A DNA stretch of 64,000 nucleotides. It comes from Jaapia argillacea MUCL 33604 (lineage: Eukaryota; Basidiomycota; Agaricomycetes; Jaapiales; Jaapiaceae). How positions within the stretch are numbered: the first letter of the stretch is position 1; the number at the start of each line of letters is the position of its first letter. The DNA lies in assembly GCA_000697665.1 (NCBI GenBank), contig KL197710.1:21092-85091 (forward strand), in the 5' to 3' direction. The notes beneath the pieces were generated by a model. It searched no databases and was not told where the DNA came from. It saw only the letters and a program-made list of their open reading frames with translations. Positions 1-11,587 of this stretch are shown here, in pieces. Made by a program: the position numbers and the translations under genes.

Positions 1-491
1 ATCGAGGAAAGGGCGGGATTTGCGCACGAAGGCAGCTGCCGCGCCACCGATCCACGTGCAATCCATGAACTACGAAATCGTCAATTTCATCGGTTTCAAG
101 TTGTCGAAAAGGCTCATTATTGGACAGGTGTACACTGAGACCTCATGAGTGTAGCCTTACATCTCCAATTTCAGGAAGTCTGAAGCTCAGCAAAAGTTTT
201 GAGAAAACGAGCAAAATGTCGCGAGTGTGGCTGAAAAAAGACCCCGGGCACCACTAGGCTATCCACCTGTCAAGAGGTCGATGTACCCGATTCAGATCTT
301 GTCCACCTCTTGGTCTCAAAGGCAACTTTGAATCATCCGACCTCGAGTCTGCCTCATGCCCAGGGTCAATGGTGCCATCCACAGCACTCCATCTGCTTGC
401 ATTGCTAATCACTAGGAGAAGGTAGAATTCTAGAATACTTCCAGCAGTAGGCGTGGTGCCCGCGATCTACTGGAAGAAACGCGAGTAACAA
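1..491. other. 3' flank of the F-box gene, no gene seen
   Basis: Downstream flank of the minus-strand F-box/zinc-finger gene. No recognisable coding segment or RNA gene is seen on either strand. The open frame running to 467 is the unspliced continuation of the last exon of that gene, not an independent end. Confidence 0.4.
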
Positions 492-3062
492 TTATGATCG
501 CGGGGCATCCTTCGTTGCGCGAGGAACCATATAGATAGCTGGAGGCTCTTCGTGGGTGGCGTCAAGCGCATGACGGTAGTCTCGACCTTCAAGTCCCGTT
601 GCAATAGAATGGCTGTGGCCTCAAGCTCAACGATCTCATCAGAAAGGAGGGTAATGCTGAATACGCACTGCTTTGATAAATGCTGGTCTACTTTACTTTT
701 CGACAGGCGATTCGTTTCCTGCGGTGTGTCGTGACAGAGTATGCACGTCCACATAGGCTCTGCTGGCGTAGTCTTAGGATTTTTCTCCGCATATAGTTGC
801 TCCTCTGCTCGAGCCTTCGCGACATTGTCGTCAGCGATCTTCTCGTATTCGACGGTGGGGTCTCCCCAGTGAATCATCATACAATGGGCAACCTGGAAAC
901 GAAGGTAAGTCCGAGTCGTAGAGATCAGCTTATGGTCTACACGTACTGTTTTGCGCCATGTCCGAACTTGGACTCGTCTTTCACCGTCGCATGTATGTCC
1001 GTGGGTACACTTCAGGCATACAATTCTCGGATCCAGGTCATCCAACTGAACAGCAGTGGTCTGATACGGGTTTAATCCACAAGCCATCAAGATCTTCCAG
1101 ACAACACGGGACGCCTTCTCATCGAATATCAACTTTTCACTGCTCCATGGCTTCCTCTTGAAGGCCGACGCGAAACCATCTCCCAACTTCGTCGATAAAT
1201 CGGGCTCTTCTTCCCTCTCGTACCACGGAATGGTCTCTAGAGTGGTACATCGGTGGTGGAGAATCTGAGGATACCAGATGGCCTCGTATCGCTTCTTGCG
1301 TTCGGGCCATGGGCCATCCCAGTCGCGTAGACGGCTGTAATGAATGTAGTCGCCCTCTGAGCAAACAAAGACGGAGATAGCAAGGCTAAGCTTCGCCTCC
1401 GACTCCTGGAAAAGAACTTCACGATTGCCGAACCGCTCGTCCCTGAGCTTGGTCACCAAGCCCACTATAACGGTGGATCTCCATCTACGAATGAGATGAT
1501 CCAAGTCACCAACGAACCGATCTTCGAATCCAGCAATGTCGAGGGATTGATTATCGATGAAGGCTTTGATTTCAGGGATGCTGCAGAGGTCGGCAGCACT
1601 CGGGACGATTTCCGAGTGGAGATGTGGGCGAGCCTTCTTATATTCGTCGTATATCTTTGAAACGGTGCTCCTGCGTTTCTTCAATGACTCCTTTTCCTCG
1701 AGCTCCAGGCGATATGCCTTCATTTTTTTCATGAACACGACCATCTCCTTCTCAATGTTCTTCCAGACTGAGGAGATGTCAGTGGAAAAGTGACATGGAC
1801 GGGCTGTTCGACATACTTCGATCCGTCAGCGCTTTCGGTTGTCGCACAACGGAAAGGTCGTCGAGCAGAATTAACCGGTTGTGTCGGGTTTGATGGTTAT
1901 GGGTCTTAGGCATCTTAGCGATTTCCTCACCCCAACCCAGTCCGGTTAACTTTTCCTCGATACTGTCAAGGGTTTGTCATTTCGATGCTGAATGAAAACA
2001 ATGGAAGAACGTACGCTTTCCTTCGGGCAGCCCTCAGTTCATCCAGCTGGTTTGCCCTGTCATCGGCCACATCTTCCTCCCAGTCTTCGCATCGTATTGC
2101 ATGCTGTTGTTCGCCAAAAACCGTGAGTGGCATTATCTAGATGAGTTGGGATCGTCGGTACTGACTGCAATAATCTTCTTCTTCTTCGTGTGCTTTTCCC
2201 GAACGAATTGGCGCTGAGCGTCTTTAGTCGGTAAGCTGTTGATCTTTTCAACGATATCTAAGACTGCCTTGGCATCGTACACATCTCCGGGAACTAGATG
2301 CCTGTGATGAGCGGTCACGGCGGTGGTAGATGTAGAGAGAAACGCACTATTGTCCCAGTTTGTCCCTGCTAGACATTTGACTACGGTCTTTGGGAGCTCA
2401 AAGTTCTCATCTGACACGAGGCTGTGGAGGGTTGAGCACAAAATTGACATGGTAGGAAGGGATCAATTGCGGACCAAGTTTTTGAGCATCTCAAGCAATA
2501 TCGAACCCGTAATCTCCAATCCACGTTCCGAATATTGTTAGTCAAGCAATTCTATCGGTCAAAGGCCTCTAAGACTCTCGCGTTAGGTAGTCGAAGATTT
2601 CAACACTCACATGACAATGTGGACTGAAGGCCAGGTTCGCATACTGTGGCTCTGACAGATCTTCCGGGCACTCCGGAAGATCCTCCACGTTGCTAAGTGC
2701 TGCTCTCCATATAGATGTGGACGATCGGTGCAAAAGGACACGGCGAAGAGCTTTGGTGGTGCGCGAGAGATGGAGGATATCTATAGGCAAAAGGTGGCTG
2801 AAGATCTGGACGCGTGTCAGTGAGTTGAGCGGGATAATACGTCTAAGAAAGTCACCTCAAATAAAATATCTAACGGCAAGGTTGGTAGCAGAGCTAATTT
2901 CCCTTTCGGCTTCGCGCTTTTACGCGTCTTGTTGTGGCCCTTGACGGAGAGATACCCCTCAAGGCCATTCGACACGGTGATTTTGATCTTCTTTGCCGGC
3001 CTGGGACCATTGGTATCAGAAGATATAGATATATCTGGATGGGAAATATCGGCACTAGGCAT
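492..3062 (-). CDS. F-box protein with C-terminal C2H2-like zinc finger (paralog A)
   Basis: Multi-exon gene. The N-terminus is a basic leader (ATG at 3062) followed by an F-box-like segment with LPLDILFEV and, across an intron, DILHLSRTTKALRRVL. The middle is helical, ending in a conserved block with CSIPEIKAFID. The C-terminus holds a metal-site candidate, WTCILCHD, then VDQHLSK and a His pair created by splicing. The exact paralog at 17824-20477 on the other strand fixes the exon structure: both have an intron after WRK/WRA and another after the first His group. Splicing the last intron (about 56 bp) gives a stop at 492, matching the tail of the paralog (RDYRHALDA versus RDFFKALEA), instead of the unspliced stop at 467. 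F-box proteins usually recruit substrates to SCF ubiquitin ligases; the target here is unknown. Exon edges between 1750 and 2560 are not fully resolved. Confidence 0.7.
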
Positions 3063-3220
3063 TCTTCGTGAGGAGAATGGCGATAACGACACGTTCTGGA
3101 GAGTTCAGTGAGGTAAGTGAAGCAAAACGCGACTGGTCACACAGGTGTGTGACAGCTTGGATTACAGTGACCGTGGTCGCGAAGACTCGCCACTCCACAG
3201 CTCGAACAATAACCACCACC

Positions 3221-4196
3221 ATGTCCGAGGAACAAGGCGTCCGTACTTGCCCAACTTTCAATAGTCCCCGTGCAGACGTTATCCTACGCTCCTCCGACAA
3301 TGTCGATTTTCATACTTTCAGAATCATCCTCTCGGAAGCTTCACCGTTCTTCGACTCCATGTTCACCATCCCCCAACCCCTATCCGAACCAAACGATGAC
3401 GTCGGGCACAAGAATGGCTTGCCTATCATTCCTGTTTCCGAAAAGAGCAAAACTATCGAAGCCGTTCTTCGATTTTGCCATCCAATCTCGGATCCTAAAC
3501 TGGATCAGCTCGACGACCTTCAGGAGTTGTTGACTGCAGCAACCAAATACGAACTCTCCTTCATCGCCACCTCTTTGAGGAGACAAGTCGTGCCCTTCTT
3601 GGAGGAGCATCCTCTGAGAGTGTATGCCATCGCGTACATACACGAGTGGGAGGCCGAAGCTAGACTTGCCGCCAGAGCCACTTTGCGAAAACCATCCTCC
3701 GAACTCCTTCCAGCATATGCTTCCCAGACAATCCCACCGGAATTCCAAGTCCTGCCAGCAGTTGCCCTCATTCGACTACGTCGCTACCATCAGGCTTGTG
3801 TCGACAGATTGCAGTCGGCCACCAGCGACTGGAATTTCTTTTGGGTGGCATCACTGGACATCGGTTGGAGGATCCATTGTTATCAATGTGGACAGCCCTC
3901 GAACACGAAGAAGAGATATATTTCGCCTTACTGGACGGATCTTAACTCAAAGGTCACCGTAGCGCTGAAGGAGCGCCCTTGTTCCATCGCAGTCGAAGAA
4001 CCATCGCATGTTGCAGGGGCTTTGGCTCAAGTCTGCTCGTCGTGCCCGGAAGATGGCCCTACCAAGATGGCCCAATATATCAAGAACTTGGCGATGAAAG
4101 TCGACTCTTATGTTTCGACGGTGAGTGTCAACTTCGACATATAACTCGTGTGAGGGGCACTCATAGTTATTGCTTTCGGAGCAAGGTCGTACTTGA
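3221..4196 (+). CDS. BTB/POZ domain protein
   Basis: Two-exon gene of 309 residues: exon 3221-4120, intron 4121-4166 (GTGAGT..CATAG), short last exon 4167-4196. The BTB/POZ fold is near the N-terminus, with the typical start ADVILRSSDNVDFHTFRIIL and SEASPFFDSMF. The following helical region (ELLTAATKYELSFIATSLRR) resembles the conserved helical tail of fungal BTB proteins. A CxxC pair (CYQCGQP) and a second CSSC lie in the C-terminal half. BTB domains mediate dimerisation and often serve as Cullin-3 adaptors, but in basidiomycetes this stand-alone type is a large family of unknown role. I chose the ATG at 3221 over the upstream in-frame frame because the BTB domain starts just after it. Confidence 0.8.
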
Positions 4197-4737
4197 ACTG
4201 CCCTTTAAGGATCTCGACGAGTCTACGATTCATGCACCCACTCTCAATCTTGACCTTGATTTGTAAACATCTGCCCATCATGGGCTCTTGTGTGTATAAT
4301 TGGACCCCTCAACATTCTCCCTGGGGTTGTAAATGTATTGGTACGAGAATGAAAATAAAATGAGCACTGAATCATCCAGCTTGTCGCCTCACATCGGACT
4401 CACAGACTTCGTTCATAGTACCACACAGCTCAGCGAGTAGGCTGACCGATTGCGGGCCTACCTTGGATTTTCGCCCGACATCGAGCCAGTTCACTCCCCT
4501 AACCGTATACAGCAGTTATGTTTCCCGAACTTGAAGGTAACCATACAATTGGATGGGTCGGACGTGGAACGTTGCTGAGAGTCGGAGATCCTGAGTACCC
4601 AAATCCGGTGGTCCACAGTTCCAAACAGCGGTCAGTGAAGTCCATTTGTAGCAGAAGGCGTCAAAGTCGTAAGCATACAGGCCAATCGTACTCTATGTAT
4701 CTCTATGTATCTATCGTCTATGAACTCGCATCTATAT
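4197..4737. other. convergent 3' intergenic region
   Basis: Lies between the converging BTB gene and malic enzyme gene. An AATAAA-like signal (AAAATAAAATGAG, near 4352) could serve polyadenylation of the BTB transcript. No coding potential recognised. Confidence 0.35.
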
Positions 4738-7005
4738 CTAAGCCTCACCCTCAGGATCGTACACGTACTTCCCATAAACGGGCCACCACTGCTTCTCCCT
4801 CACCTTTCCACGAACTTCCTCCTTCTTCCAATCTACACCTGCACTTCCTTCCTCGATGGCCTGCTCGGCAACAGCCACAGCGACCTCGAAATTTACCGCG
4901 GGAGCATCGGCGAAATCTGGTAGTAGAGCGTCGTCTGGATCTTTGAGAGCAGGGGAGAGGGAAGCGAGACGACGGGTTCCGGCGATGATCATGGTATCGG
5001 TAAGCTTACGGGCCTTGGAGATAACGGCACCGAAGCCAAGTCCGGGGTAAATGAGCGCGTCTAAGCTAATATGAGCAAATGATTGACACTACGACAGATA
5101 TATGCACTCACTGTTGCATTCAGCGATGCTGTCGAAGGGGAATCAGTCAGGTCTCAACAATAAGGCAAGAAGAAATTGGGTACTCACACATAATCTTTTC
5201 CGTTCGGATTCTTCGCAGGAGGGAATGGGCTCCCAGTTGCCAGCAAAGCCTTTCCGCCAGTCCATTCATTCGCATCCTTCGGATCCACCTCCACCAACCT
5301 ACTCGGGTTGCTCAACGGCAAAATAATAGGTCTCTCACAATTCTTGGCCATCTCTCTCACAGCCTCCTCCGTAAAGCCGCCCGCATGAGTCGAACACCCA
5401 ATCAAAATTGTTGGCTTGACCTTCTTGATCACAGCCAACAACCTTACATATCCATCTTGATCTGTCTCGGCGTCCTCCCATTCGGAATCAGGACGGGCGA
5501 ATTCAAGGACATCTTCACGGATCTTGTCTCCGAGTGATTGCTTGATCAGACCGAATCGGTCGATTAGGTAGAAGCGACGGTTGGCTTCCTCGACCTCGAT
5601 CTCGTCCATGGTGACCATTGCATCGCGAAGTTGGGTGGTGATACCCAAACCAGCAGATCCGGCACCATAAACGATGTAACGCTGATCGCAGAGCTTGCTC
5701 TTCGTGACCCCGATGGCGGCCATGACTGTGGCCAGAGTGACGGCTCCTGTTCCTTGACTGCCAAGTGTGATGATGAGCGAGAATGGACGGTCGATCGAAA
5801 TGAGTGTGCTGGACGTACATATCATCGTTGAATACAGTGTGCTGATCTTGGTAAATATTCAACAGTCGGCGAGCGTTGGTAACGCCAAAGTCCTCGAAGT
5901 GAAGGAGCGAATGGGGCAGGTGCTTCCTCACAAGTTGAACAAACCTGGAGCAATCGGAACTGAGTATCGCCCGATACGGAGAAATCAAGATAACGTACTT
6001 GTCAACAAACTGGTCATAGTCTTTTCCTCGCACGCGGTGGTGTGGCCATCCCTTCAAACAGAAGTACTCTCAGGCGCGGAGCAGAGTTCTCTATAGCTCG
6101 GATGCTTACGACATATAAGGGGTCCTCCAAAAGACCTTCGTTGTTTGTACCGACATCGAGGGTCACTGGGAGAGTCTTGCCTGGGTCGATACCCGCGATC
6201 AACCTATCGAAGGTCAGATATTCCTGCAAAGCATTGACGTGAAGCCTCGACTCACGTGTAGATGACGGCTTTGGCGGAAGATATCTGGAAATCTTCTATC
6301 AGATACTCGATCCAAGCAGAAAATCATTGTAGTTACTCACACCGATACCCTAGTAGATCACCATATGGGGAGTGAGCAAACCGATGAACGTTCGATGGGA
6401 CAGATAAGCACATACCCCAACACCTTGATCCCCGATACCGAGGATTGCTTCAGCGTCAGAGCATACGATGAGATCGACGTCTCGTCCCTTGATCTGCTCC
6501 AAGAAGTCCTCCTCCATCGTATCCATGTTGGGGAACGTCAAGTACAAACCCTCGCTACGTCTGAATAGGTGAGAGTAGTTCGCGATCGCGTCCGCCTATG
6601 AAGATCGTGAGCATCGCCTAGCTCCTAGCCATGTAGATAGAGTGTACTCACCTCAGTGGGTGTGTAGATGACAGGGATCAACTCCCTCAGATGCCTCCTC
6701 AGCACCTCATAATACAAAACCCAGTTCTGACCTTTCAGACTCTGCAAGAAACTATTCTTCCTGATCGCACTGTCCCTAACCTGTAGCTGGTCGTATGCCC
6801 GTTGGCACTGTTCATCGAGTGTGGCGACGCGATAAGGAAGACGACCAGTGAGGCCAAAGTCCCGTCGCTCCTCAGGAGTGAAAGCCGTCCCCTTGTTGAA
6901 CCTGGGGTTCGTGAGGATGACGTCACCACGCAGGCGAACGTTGTAGACTTGGTTGGCCTTGGCCATCGAGGCAACAGCGAGATACTTCTTGGTTTGAGCA
7001 ACCAT
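4738..7005 (-). CDS. MAE1: NAD(P)-dependent malic enzyme
   Basis: Oxidative decarboxylation of malate to pyruvate and CO2, linking the TCA cycle with pyruvate and NAD(P)H supply. The gene has many exons. Family landmarks in order: N-terminal [20 protein letters not shown] and [21 protein letters not shown] with the active-site Tyr; [50 protein letters not shown] and VFNDD (metal-binding acidic residues); GTGAVTLA and [10 protein letters not shown] (Rossmann dinucleotide site); [21 protein letters not shown]; and [15 protein letters not shown] near the C-terminus, as in yeast Mae1. The order is complete, so the gene looks intact. The start [16 protein letters not shown] (ATG at 7005) has no clear mitochondrial presequence, so localisation (mitochondrial as in yeast Mae1, or cytosolic) is open. 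Cofactor preference cannot be read with certainty. Confidence 0.93.
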
Positions 7006-7157
7006 CGTTGCGAGCGACGAGATTTATAGGGCGGACAAGCGAGTAAGGGTTGATACTGATAGGGAACAACCTTGCACGGTGATTATGGCCTGGCATATGC
7101 CTCATCGTGCATCATATGTTGGACTAGCTCTTCATCTGGGAGTATCTCTGGGTTTCA

Positions 7158-7236
7158 CCGCCACAGCTGCCTAAAAAGGAGATCCGGCAGTTGCCGACTT
7201 GCCTCGCACCGCCTAAGTTTATGACTGCTGTGGCGG
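7158..7236. promoter_or_regulatory. nested inverted repeat upstream of LysM-paralog gene (copy A)
   Basis: Outer arms CCGCCACAGC (7158-7167) and GCTGTGGCGG (7227-7236) are a perfect 10-bp inverted repeat. Inside is a second palindrome, CGGCAGTTGCCG (7185-7196). The whole figure lies about 125-205 bp before the ATG at 7362 and recurs upstream of the duplicate gene at 9126-9197. It could be a regulator-binding site, a structured 5' leader, or the remnant of a small foldback element. Confidence 0.45.
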
Positions 7237-7361
7237 AGACTCTGGATAGCCCTCCTCGCAGGCGCTGGAATGGTCCACGAACCTCGACCAACATCTTTAC
7301 CCTTGGATACCTTTCACCTTTCATTGTTTCACAAGTAAGCCGTTAATCTGCCGCGACGAAC

Positions 7362-8674
7362 ATGGGTCGCTGGACTCAGTACGACGAAGTAAGCCTCATT
7401 CGCGAATTGATTGATTGTGTAGCTAGGCGCTGAAACAGAGTTGCACACGACAGGATGATTATCGCTTGCCAGAGGGTATGAAACGAGTGGGCTACGATGC
7501 AGATACCCAGACATACACATATAGGTATAGGGATAGTTCTGTGTGGGAGGGGTCACCAGGCGCCTCATATGGAGTATTGACCAAAGGTCCGTCCTTGTTA
7601 CTTCCCTGCGATATTGCTTTGTCGACCAGTCGGAAATTCATTGTAGTGGGGCGTGCACCTAGTGTCTCCCCCGATGTCGAAAGACGAGTCCCCTCTGATG
7701 CGGAGAGACAAGGGGAGGCTATTGAAGCTGATTCCGTTGTGGACAGCCACCGTCAACTCCCCACGGTTTCCGTGAGGAGTCTGTTCAATTCCGTCCACCG
7801 TCTCCTGAAAATCCGCAACAGGGCTAGCAGCACCCATTCAGAAACAGAGAAACCTACCGAACAAACCTCACCTTCTTCCTCTCCACCACCTTCGCTCCCC
7901 TCTATGGCTTCCACCTCGTGCTCGCCCGCCCATTCTCGCGAAACGACCCAGGTGGCTGACCTTCTGGGTGACGAAGACGACTGGGTTATCGAGGACGCTC
8001 CCACCTCCCCGGCGCAGGGGGAGACCGAGTCTACTCCCACTGAACACGAGAAAGACCTTCCTGCTATCCCCTCATCAGAGGCCGTCGTTGAACTTCCTAT
8101 TGGTCAGGTACGAGGCCAGACAAATGAGAGCCTTCAATACCACTAACACTCCTTTGTGCTCAGCCTCAGGCTGGGCCTTTGTGGTATTGCTCAGGTAAAC
8201 TTGTCGAGATGCCATTGGGAGACAAAGTCGATAAGGATGCCTACGAGAAAATCGCAAAGAAGCTTCCTAAATACAATTACTCCCCAACGACTTGGGAGCA
8301 TTGGGAGTCGTTCTTTGATGATCAGAAATTACTGGAACCTGCCGAACGAGATCTAGATCGTGTAATGTGCTACATCTCCATACTCAAGATATCTGGGGAA
8401 GGCCAAGTTCAGCTAAAGTCGCAATTAAAGGAATACACGAGTATTGACTTGCAGGCAGGTAAGGATCTCCAGAATTCTTCACCCCAGTTACTGAGATCAG
8501 CGATACTTAACAGGTGACTCTCTGATCGTCCCAGCCATTGACCTCCCTCCAAATGTGTTCTCTCGAGACCAGCGGAATAAGCACCGTCCAGACTCATTGA
8601 GCCAGGCTGTGATTGAAGGGAATATGCAAGTATTAGCAGTCATGTCCTACTGGGAGCGTCAGAATCGTGTATGA
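7362..8674 (+). CDS. diverged paralog of the LysM membrane protein, with a new C-terminus
   Basis: Predicted exons 7362-7388, 7454-7586, 7647-8107, 8164-8458 and 8514-8674 give about 358 residues. The first two exons match the downstream copy at 9319-10075: MGRWTQYDE, then RLPEGMKRVGYDADTQ. The segment corresponding to intron 3 of the downstream copy (here 7772-7821, still with GTGAGG..CAG edges) must be read through, because splicing it leads to TAG at 7825. Read through, the frame is serine/proline-rich, then acidic (LLGDEDDWVIED). It then joins an unrelated tail with LWYCSGKLVEMPLGDK and YNYSPTTWEHWESFF that I cannot assign. The transmembrane helix and LysM domain of the sister gene are absent. 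It may be a new chimeric gene or one on the way to loss. The exon structure is coherent, but expression is unproven. Confidence 0.55.
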
Positions 8675-9125
8675 TTCTTGTTTTGGTCCTTTCGAAGTCA
8701 CCATTTCAGAGGAGTGTATTTTTTCTCCTTCACGAATCTGTTCCGAGTCGAGCCCTATCGAGGGAGGATATTGGCCAGAAGCTGGGGCGTTCTGACGATG
8801 GTCCCAACGCCCAGCCTATGTATTCTTACTTTTGTATCCCGTAGTGTGGACTGTAACCTTTGATCGAGTTGTAATCGCTAAGCTGATGTTCTCGCTGTAT
8901 CATCACTCAGATTCTGTTGTACGCCATCGCCAAGCAGGTCGACGCTAGGCTTTCAAGTTTCGCACATTGAAGGTACGGCTGCCTGTTAGGTTCAGGGGTA
9001 TAGGAAATAGCTAACTCTCATACATCGCTTGAAAATATTTCCCTCCTCTCGCTGCTCGTGACGGACCACCACCAACGTTCCCGTCCATTGTCCAAGTCGC
9101 CACTCCTCTTGAGATACAGTTTCAA
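8675..9125. other. intergenic region between LysM-family duplicates
   Basis: Contains the 3' end of the upstream copy and then sequence without recognisable genes, up to the duplicated promoter block that begins near 9126. Confidence 0.3.
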
Positions 9126-9197
9126 CGCCACAGCTACCTAAAACGGAGTTTCGGCAGTTGCCGACATCGGGCCGTCCAATTTGTCGCAGCTGTGGCG
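9126..9197. promoter_or_regulatory. nested inverted repeat upstream of LysM gene (copy B)
   Basis: Outer arms CGCCACAGCT (9126-9135) and AGCTGTGGCG (9188-9197) pair perfectly. The inner palindrome TCGGCAGTTGCCGA spans 9151-9164. It has the same architecture and spacing to the ATG (about 120-195 bp) as copy A at 7158-7236, while the sequence between the arms has drifted. Confidence 0.45.
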
Positions 9198-9318
9198 GAC
9201 CCCCAATAGCCCTCCTCGCTGGCGCAGTAGTGGCCGACGAGTCCCTGACATCTTTATCCCTGGATACCTTTCACGTTTCATCGTTTCACCAACAAGCCGC
9301 TAATCGGTTGCCACGAAC

Positions 9319-10075
9319 ATGGGCCGTTGGACTCAGTATGACGAGGTAAGCCTTACTCTAGAATTGTTTATTGTTTTAGGCGCTGAAAGGAAGTTACACA
9401 TGATAGGATTCTTATCGCTTGCCCGAGGGTATGAAGCGAGTGGGTTACGATGCGGATACCCAGAAATACAGCTATAGGGATAGGGATGGGTCTTTGTGGG
9501 AGGGGCCAGAAGGCGCCTCCTACGGAGAACTGACCCAAGGTCCGTCCTTGTTACTTCTCTGTTGAAGTTGCCTTACTGACCAGTTGCGAATTCATTGCAG
9601 TGGAGGGTGCCCCTAGAGTCCTCACAGGTGAAGAAAGGGAAGAAGGGGAGGACATTGAAGCCGGGTCCGCCGTAAACGGCTACCATCGACTCCCCACAGA
9701 TTCCGTAAGGAGTCTGCTAACTTCCTTCCTCCCTCTGCTGAAAATCCTCACCAGGTCCAGATACGAACATCCAGGAACAGCGAAGCATACCGAACAATCC
9801 TCCCCTTCTTCCTCCTTATCTGCATCGTTCTCCTCCTCGTCTTCCGCCTCACCCGCCCTTTCTCAAGACCCGACGCAGGCGTCAGGTTATGCCCAGAAGA
9901 CACTCAACCTTACACAGTCGTCAAAGGAGATACCTGTTGGGAGATCTGTCAGAGACAGAAGTGTGAGGTGAAACTTCTGAAAGATATTAACCCGGACATG
10001 ATCTGCGAGTCTCTTCGGATCGGTGAGACTATCTGTCTCCCCGAGAAAAAGAAGAGTTCTCGAAGACGTGTATGA
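9319..10075 (+). CDS. single-pass membrane protein with extracellular LysM (CBM50) domain
   Basis: Exons 9319-9345, 9407-9539, 9601-9704 and 9755-10075 give 194 residues. Cytosolic N-terminus MGRWTQYDE with RLPEGMKRVGYDADTQ and SLWEGPEGASYGEL. A linker follows, then one hydrophobic helix, TILPFFLLICIVLLLVFRL. A C-terminal LysM-like domain starts at YTVVKGDTCWEIC, continues with LLKDINPDMICESL and ends with IGETICLP, with four cysteines likely in disulfides. No signal peptide is present, so a type II (N-in, C-out) anchor is inferred. LysM domains bind chitin or peptidoglycan-type GlcNAc polymers; this short family occurs widely in basidiomycetes. Intron 3 (50 bp, 9705-9754) is needed to enter the membrane-helix frame. 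It is a tandem duplicate of 7362-8674, sharing about 200 bp of upstream sequence. Confidence 0.8.
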
Positions 10076-10288
10076 CGACTACGTATTCCCTTCTCATTGT
10101 TTTACCAGTTCTTTCTCTCCTCTCTTCGCACCTGGAGCACTCGCTGGGACATTGTACCATTACCTTGTTTACGTAGGCGGCTACTTCCAATTTAGCTTAC
10201 GTATTTTGGACGCCTCGATCGTGACGTCACACTTGGTTGACTTCCGAAAGTTCAGTGCACCGCAGCTTGTCAGCCCACTCTCATCCAG

Positions 10289-10295
10289 TATATAA
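10289..10295 (+). promoter_or_regulatory. TATA box of MARVEL-like gene
   Basis: TATATAA lies 81 bp before the ATG at 10376, in a pyrimidine-rich leader ending CGCAATG. Position and sequence fit a core promoter; not proven. Confidence 0.45.
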
Positions 10296-10375
10296 CGCCC
10301 CATTCACGACTCGGTGTAAATCACCTCCGCCGCCTTTCCGCCCTCATCCATTTCACGACCTCCTAACGTCTCGCA

Positions 10376-11095
10376 ATGTCCATCGATAGCCATGTCCGAA
10401 GGGGCCACCCTAGTAAGTTTTCACAAGTGTTCTGCTCAGTCGTCATTTCTGAAACAATAATCCTTAACAGTTGTGTTTGGTCTCATAATTTTCTTCGCCA
10501 TTATCGAGTTAGCTATCTCGGCGTGGCTCACATCCATGTACAACAAACATTCCAACTACTTCAACCTCGGTGTCCGCGACAGATCCCGATTCATCCTCTT
10601 TTCGTCGATTTGGACGATCGTCTTCTCCATCGCGTATATGGGAATGTTCTTGCAATCTGCTACTGGATCTGTCTTCACCAGCGTCGCTTCGCACATCATC
10701 TTGTGAGTACCCTTCGTCCCAATCAGCCATTTCTACCTGCCACTGGGGGTAGGATATCTGCTTTCTTTCAGTGACTGACTGTGGCTCGATGTTCTCAGCT
10801 TGTTCTTAACCTGGGTGTTCTGGTTAGCTGCGGCCTCTTCAATCACAGCTGCGTTGGGAGGTGGTTTGAACTGCAAGTACGTCTCCAAGCTAACTTTGCT
10901 CTTTTTTTTAACACTCAACCCGTTTAAACCAGGCTCGACGGTGTCGTCTACTGCGGTCAGCTTAACGCAGAAGAAGGCTTTGCTTGGGTTCTCTTTGTTC
11001 TCACAACCTTTGCGCTCATCGCGGTCCTCATTCGAGGTATCTCGGCTGCCAGGCGAGGAGATGGATACCGCGGTCAGCTTGTCACCACTGCTTGA
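10376..11095 (+). CDS. MARVEL-domain-like four-helix membrane protein
   Basis: Exons 10376-10412, 10471-10702, 10799-10876 and 10933-11095 give 169 residues, with all junctions in phase. Four hydrophobic helices are visible: VFGLIIFFAIIELAISAWL, FILFSSIWTIVFSIAYMGMF, LFLTWVFWLAAASSITAAL and FAWVLFVLTTFALIAVLI. Short polar loops separate them, and a basic tail (SAARRGDGYRG) follows the last helix. This is the topology of fungal MARVEL (Nce102-like) proteins found in plasma-membrane microdomains. The Cys in LNC before helix 4 and the ending match many basidiomycete members. The molecular role in the plasma membrane is inferred from the family only. Confidence 0.8.
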
Positions 11096-11587
11096 TCTCG
11101 TCATGTTTTCTGTTGGTTCATCGTTTCATCGTTCTTCCGCGGTTTTATATCCACAACTCTCTTCCTGGCGGACGTTGTGTAACGCCCTGCTGCATTATGA
11201 AAATGGTCACGACCTATACATAATCCTTCCTCTTACGAGTTGATGTAATTGATCGCATGGCTTGTATTTTAGTAGCCACGATGTTGTTTCGAATATTCAC
11301 GTTTTGTCTCCTGTCAACTTACGAGTCACGCTCTAGTACGCACAGAACGCTGCTCAGCCCATTTCCCCGAGTCAGTGTCTGCTGGGCTTGTCTTTGCATG
11401 GTTGGACCTCCCCCATGTAGGCGGAGGACTGGGGGAACTCGAAGCAGGATCACCCTTGCAGGACATCGGTACGAACAACGTGGAAGTCAAACAACAAAGC
11501 AGTTGCGGAAGCGTTGCAACATCTCCGTGGACAGACCGAAATTCCCGACCCCATCATGTCGAGAAATACACCCCAGCACACCACACA
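11096..11587. other. convergent 3' intergenic region
   Basis: Space between the stop codons of the MARVEL-like gene and NOG2. No coding or RNA signal recognised. Confidence 0.3.

Noticed and set aside
467-491. Stop at 467 as the end of the first F-box gene
   Set aside because: Alignment with the paralog shows an intron near the end; splicing gives a conserved tail and a stop at 492.
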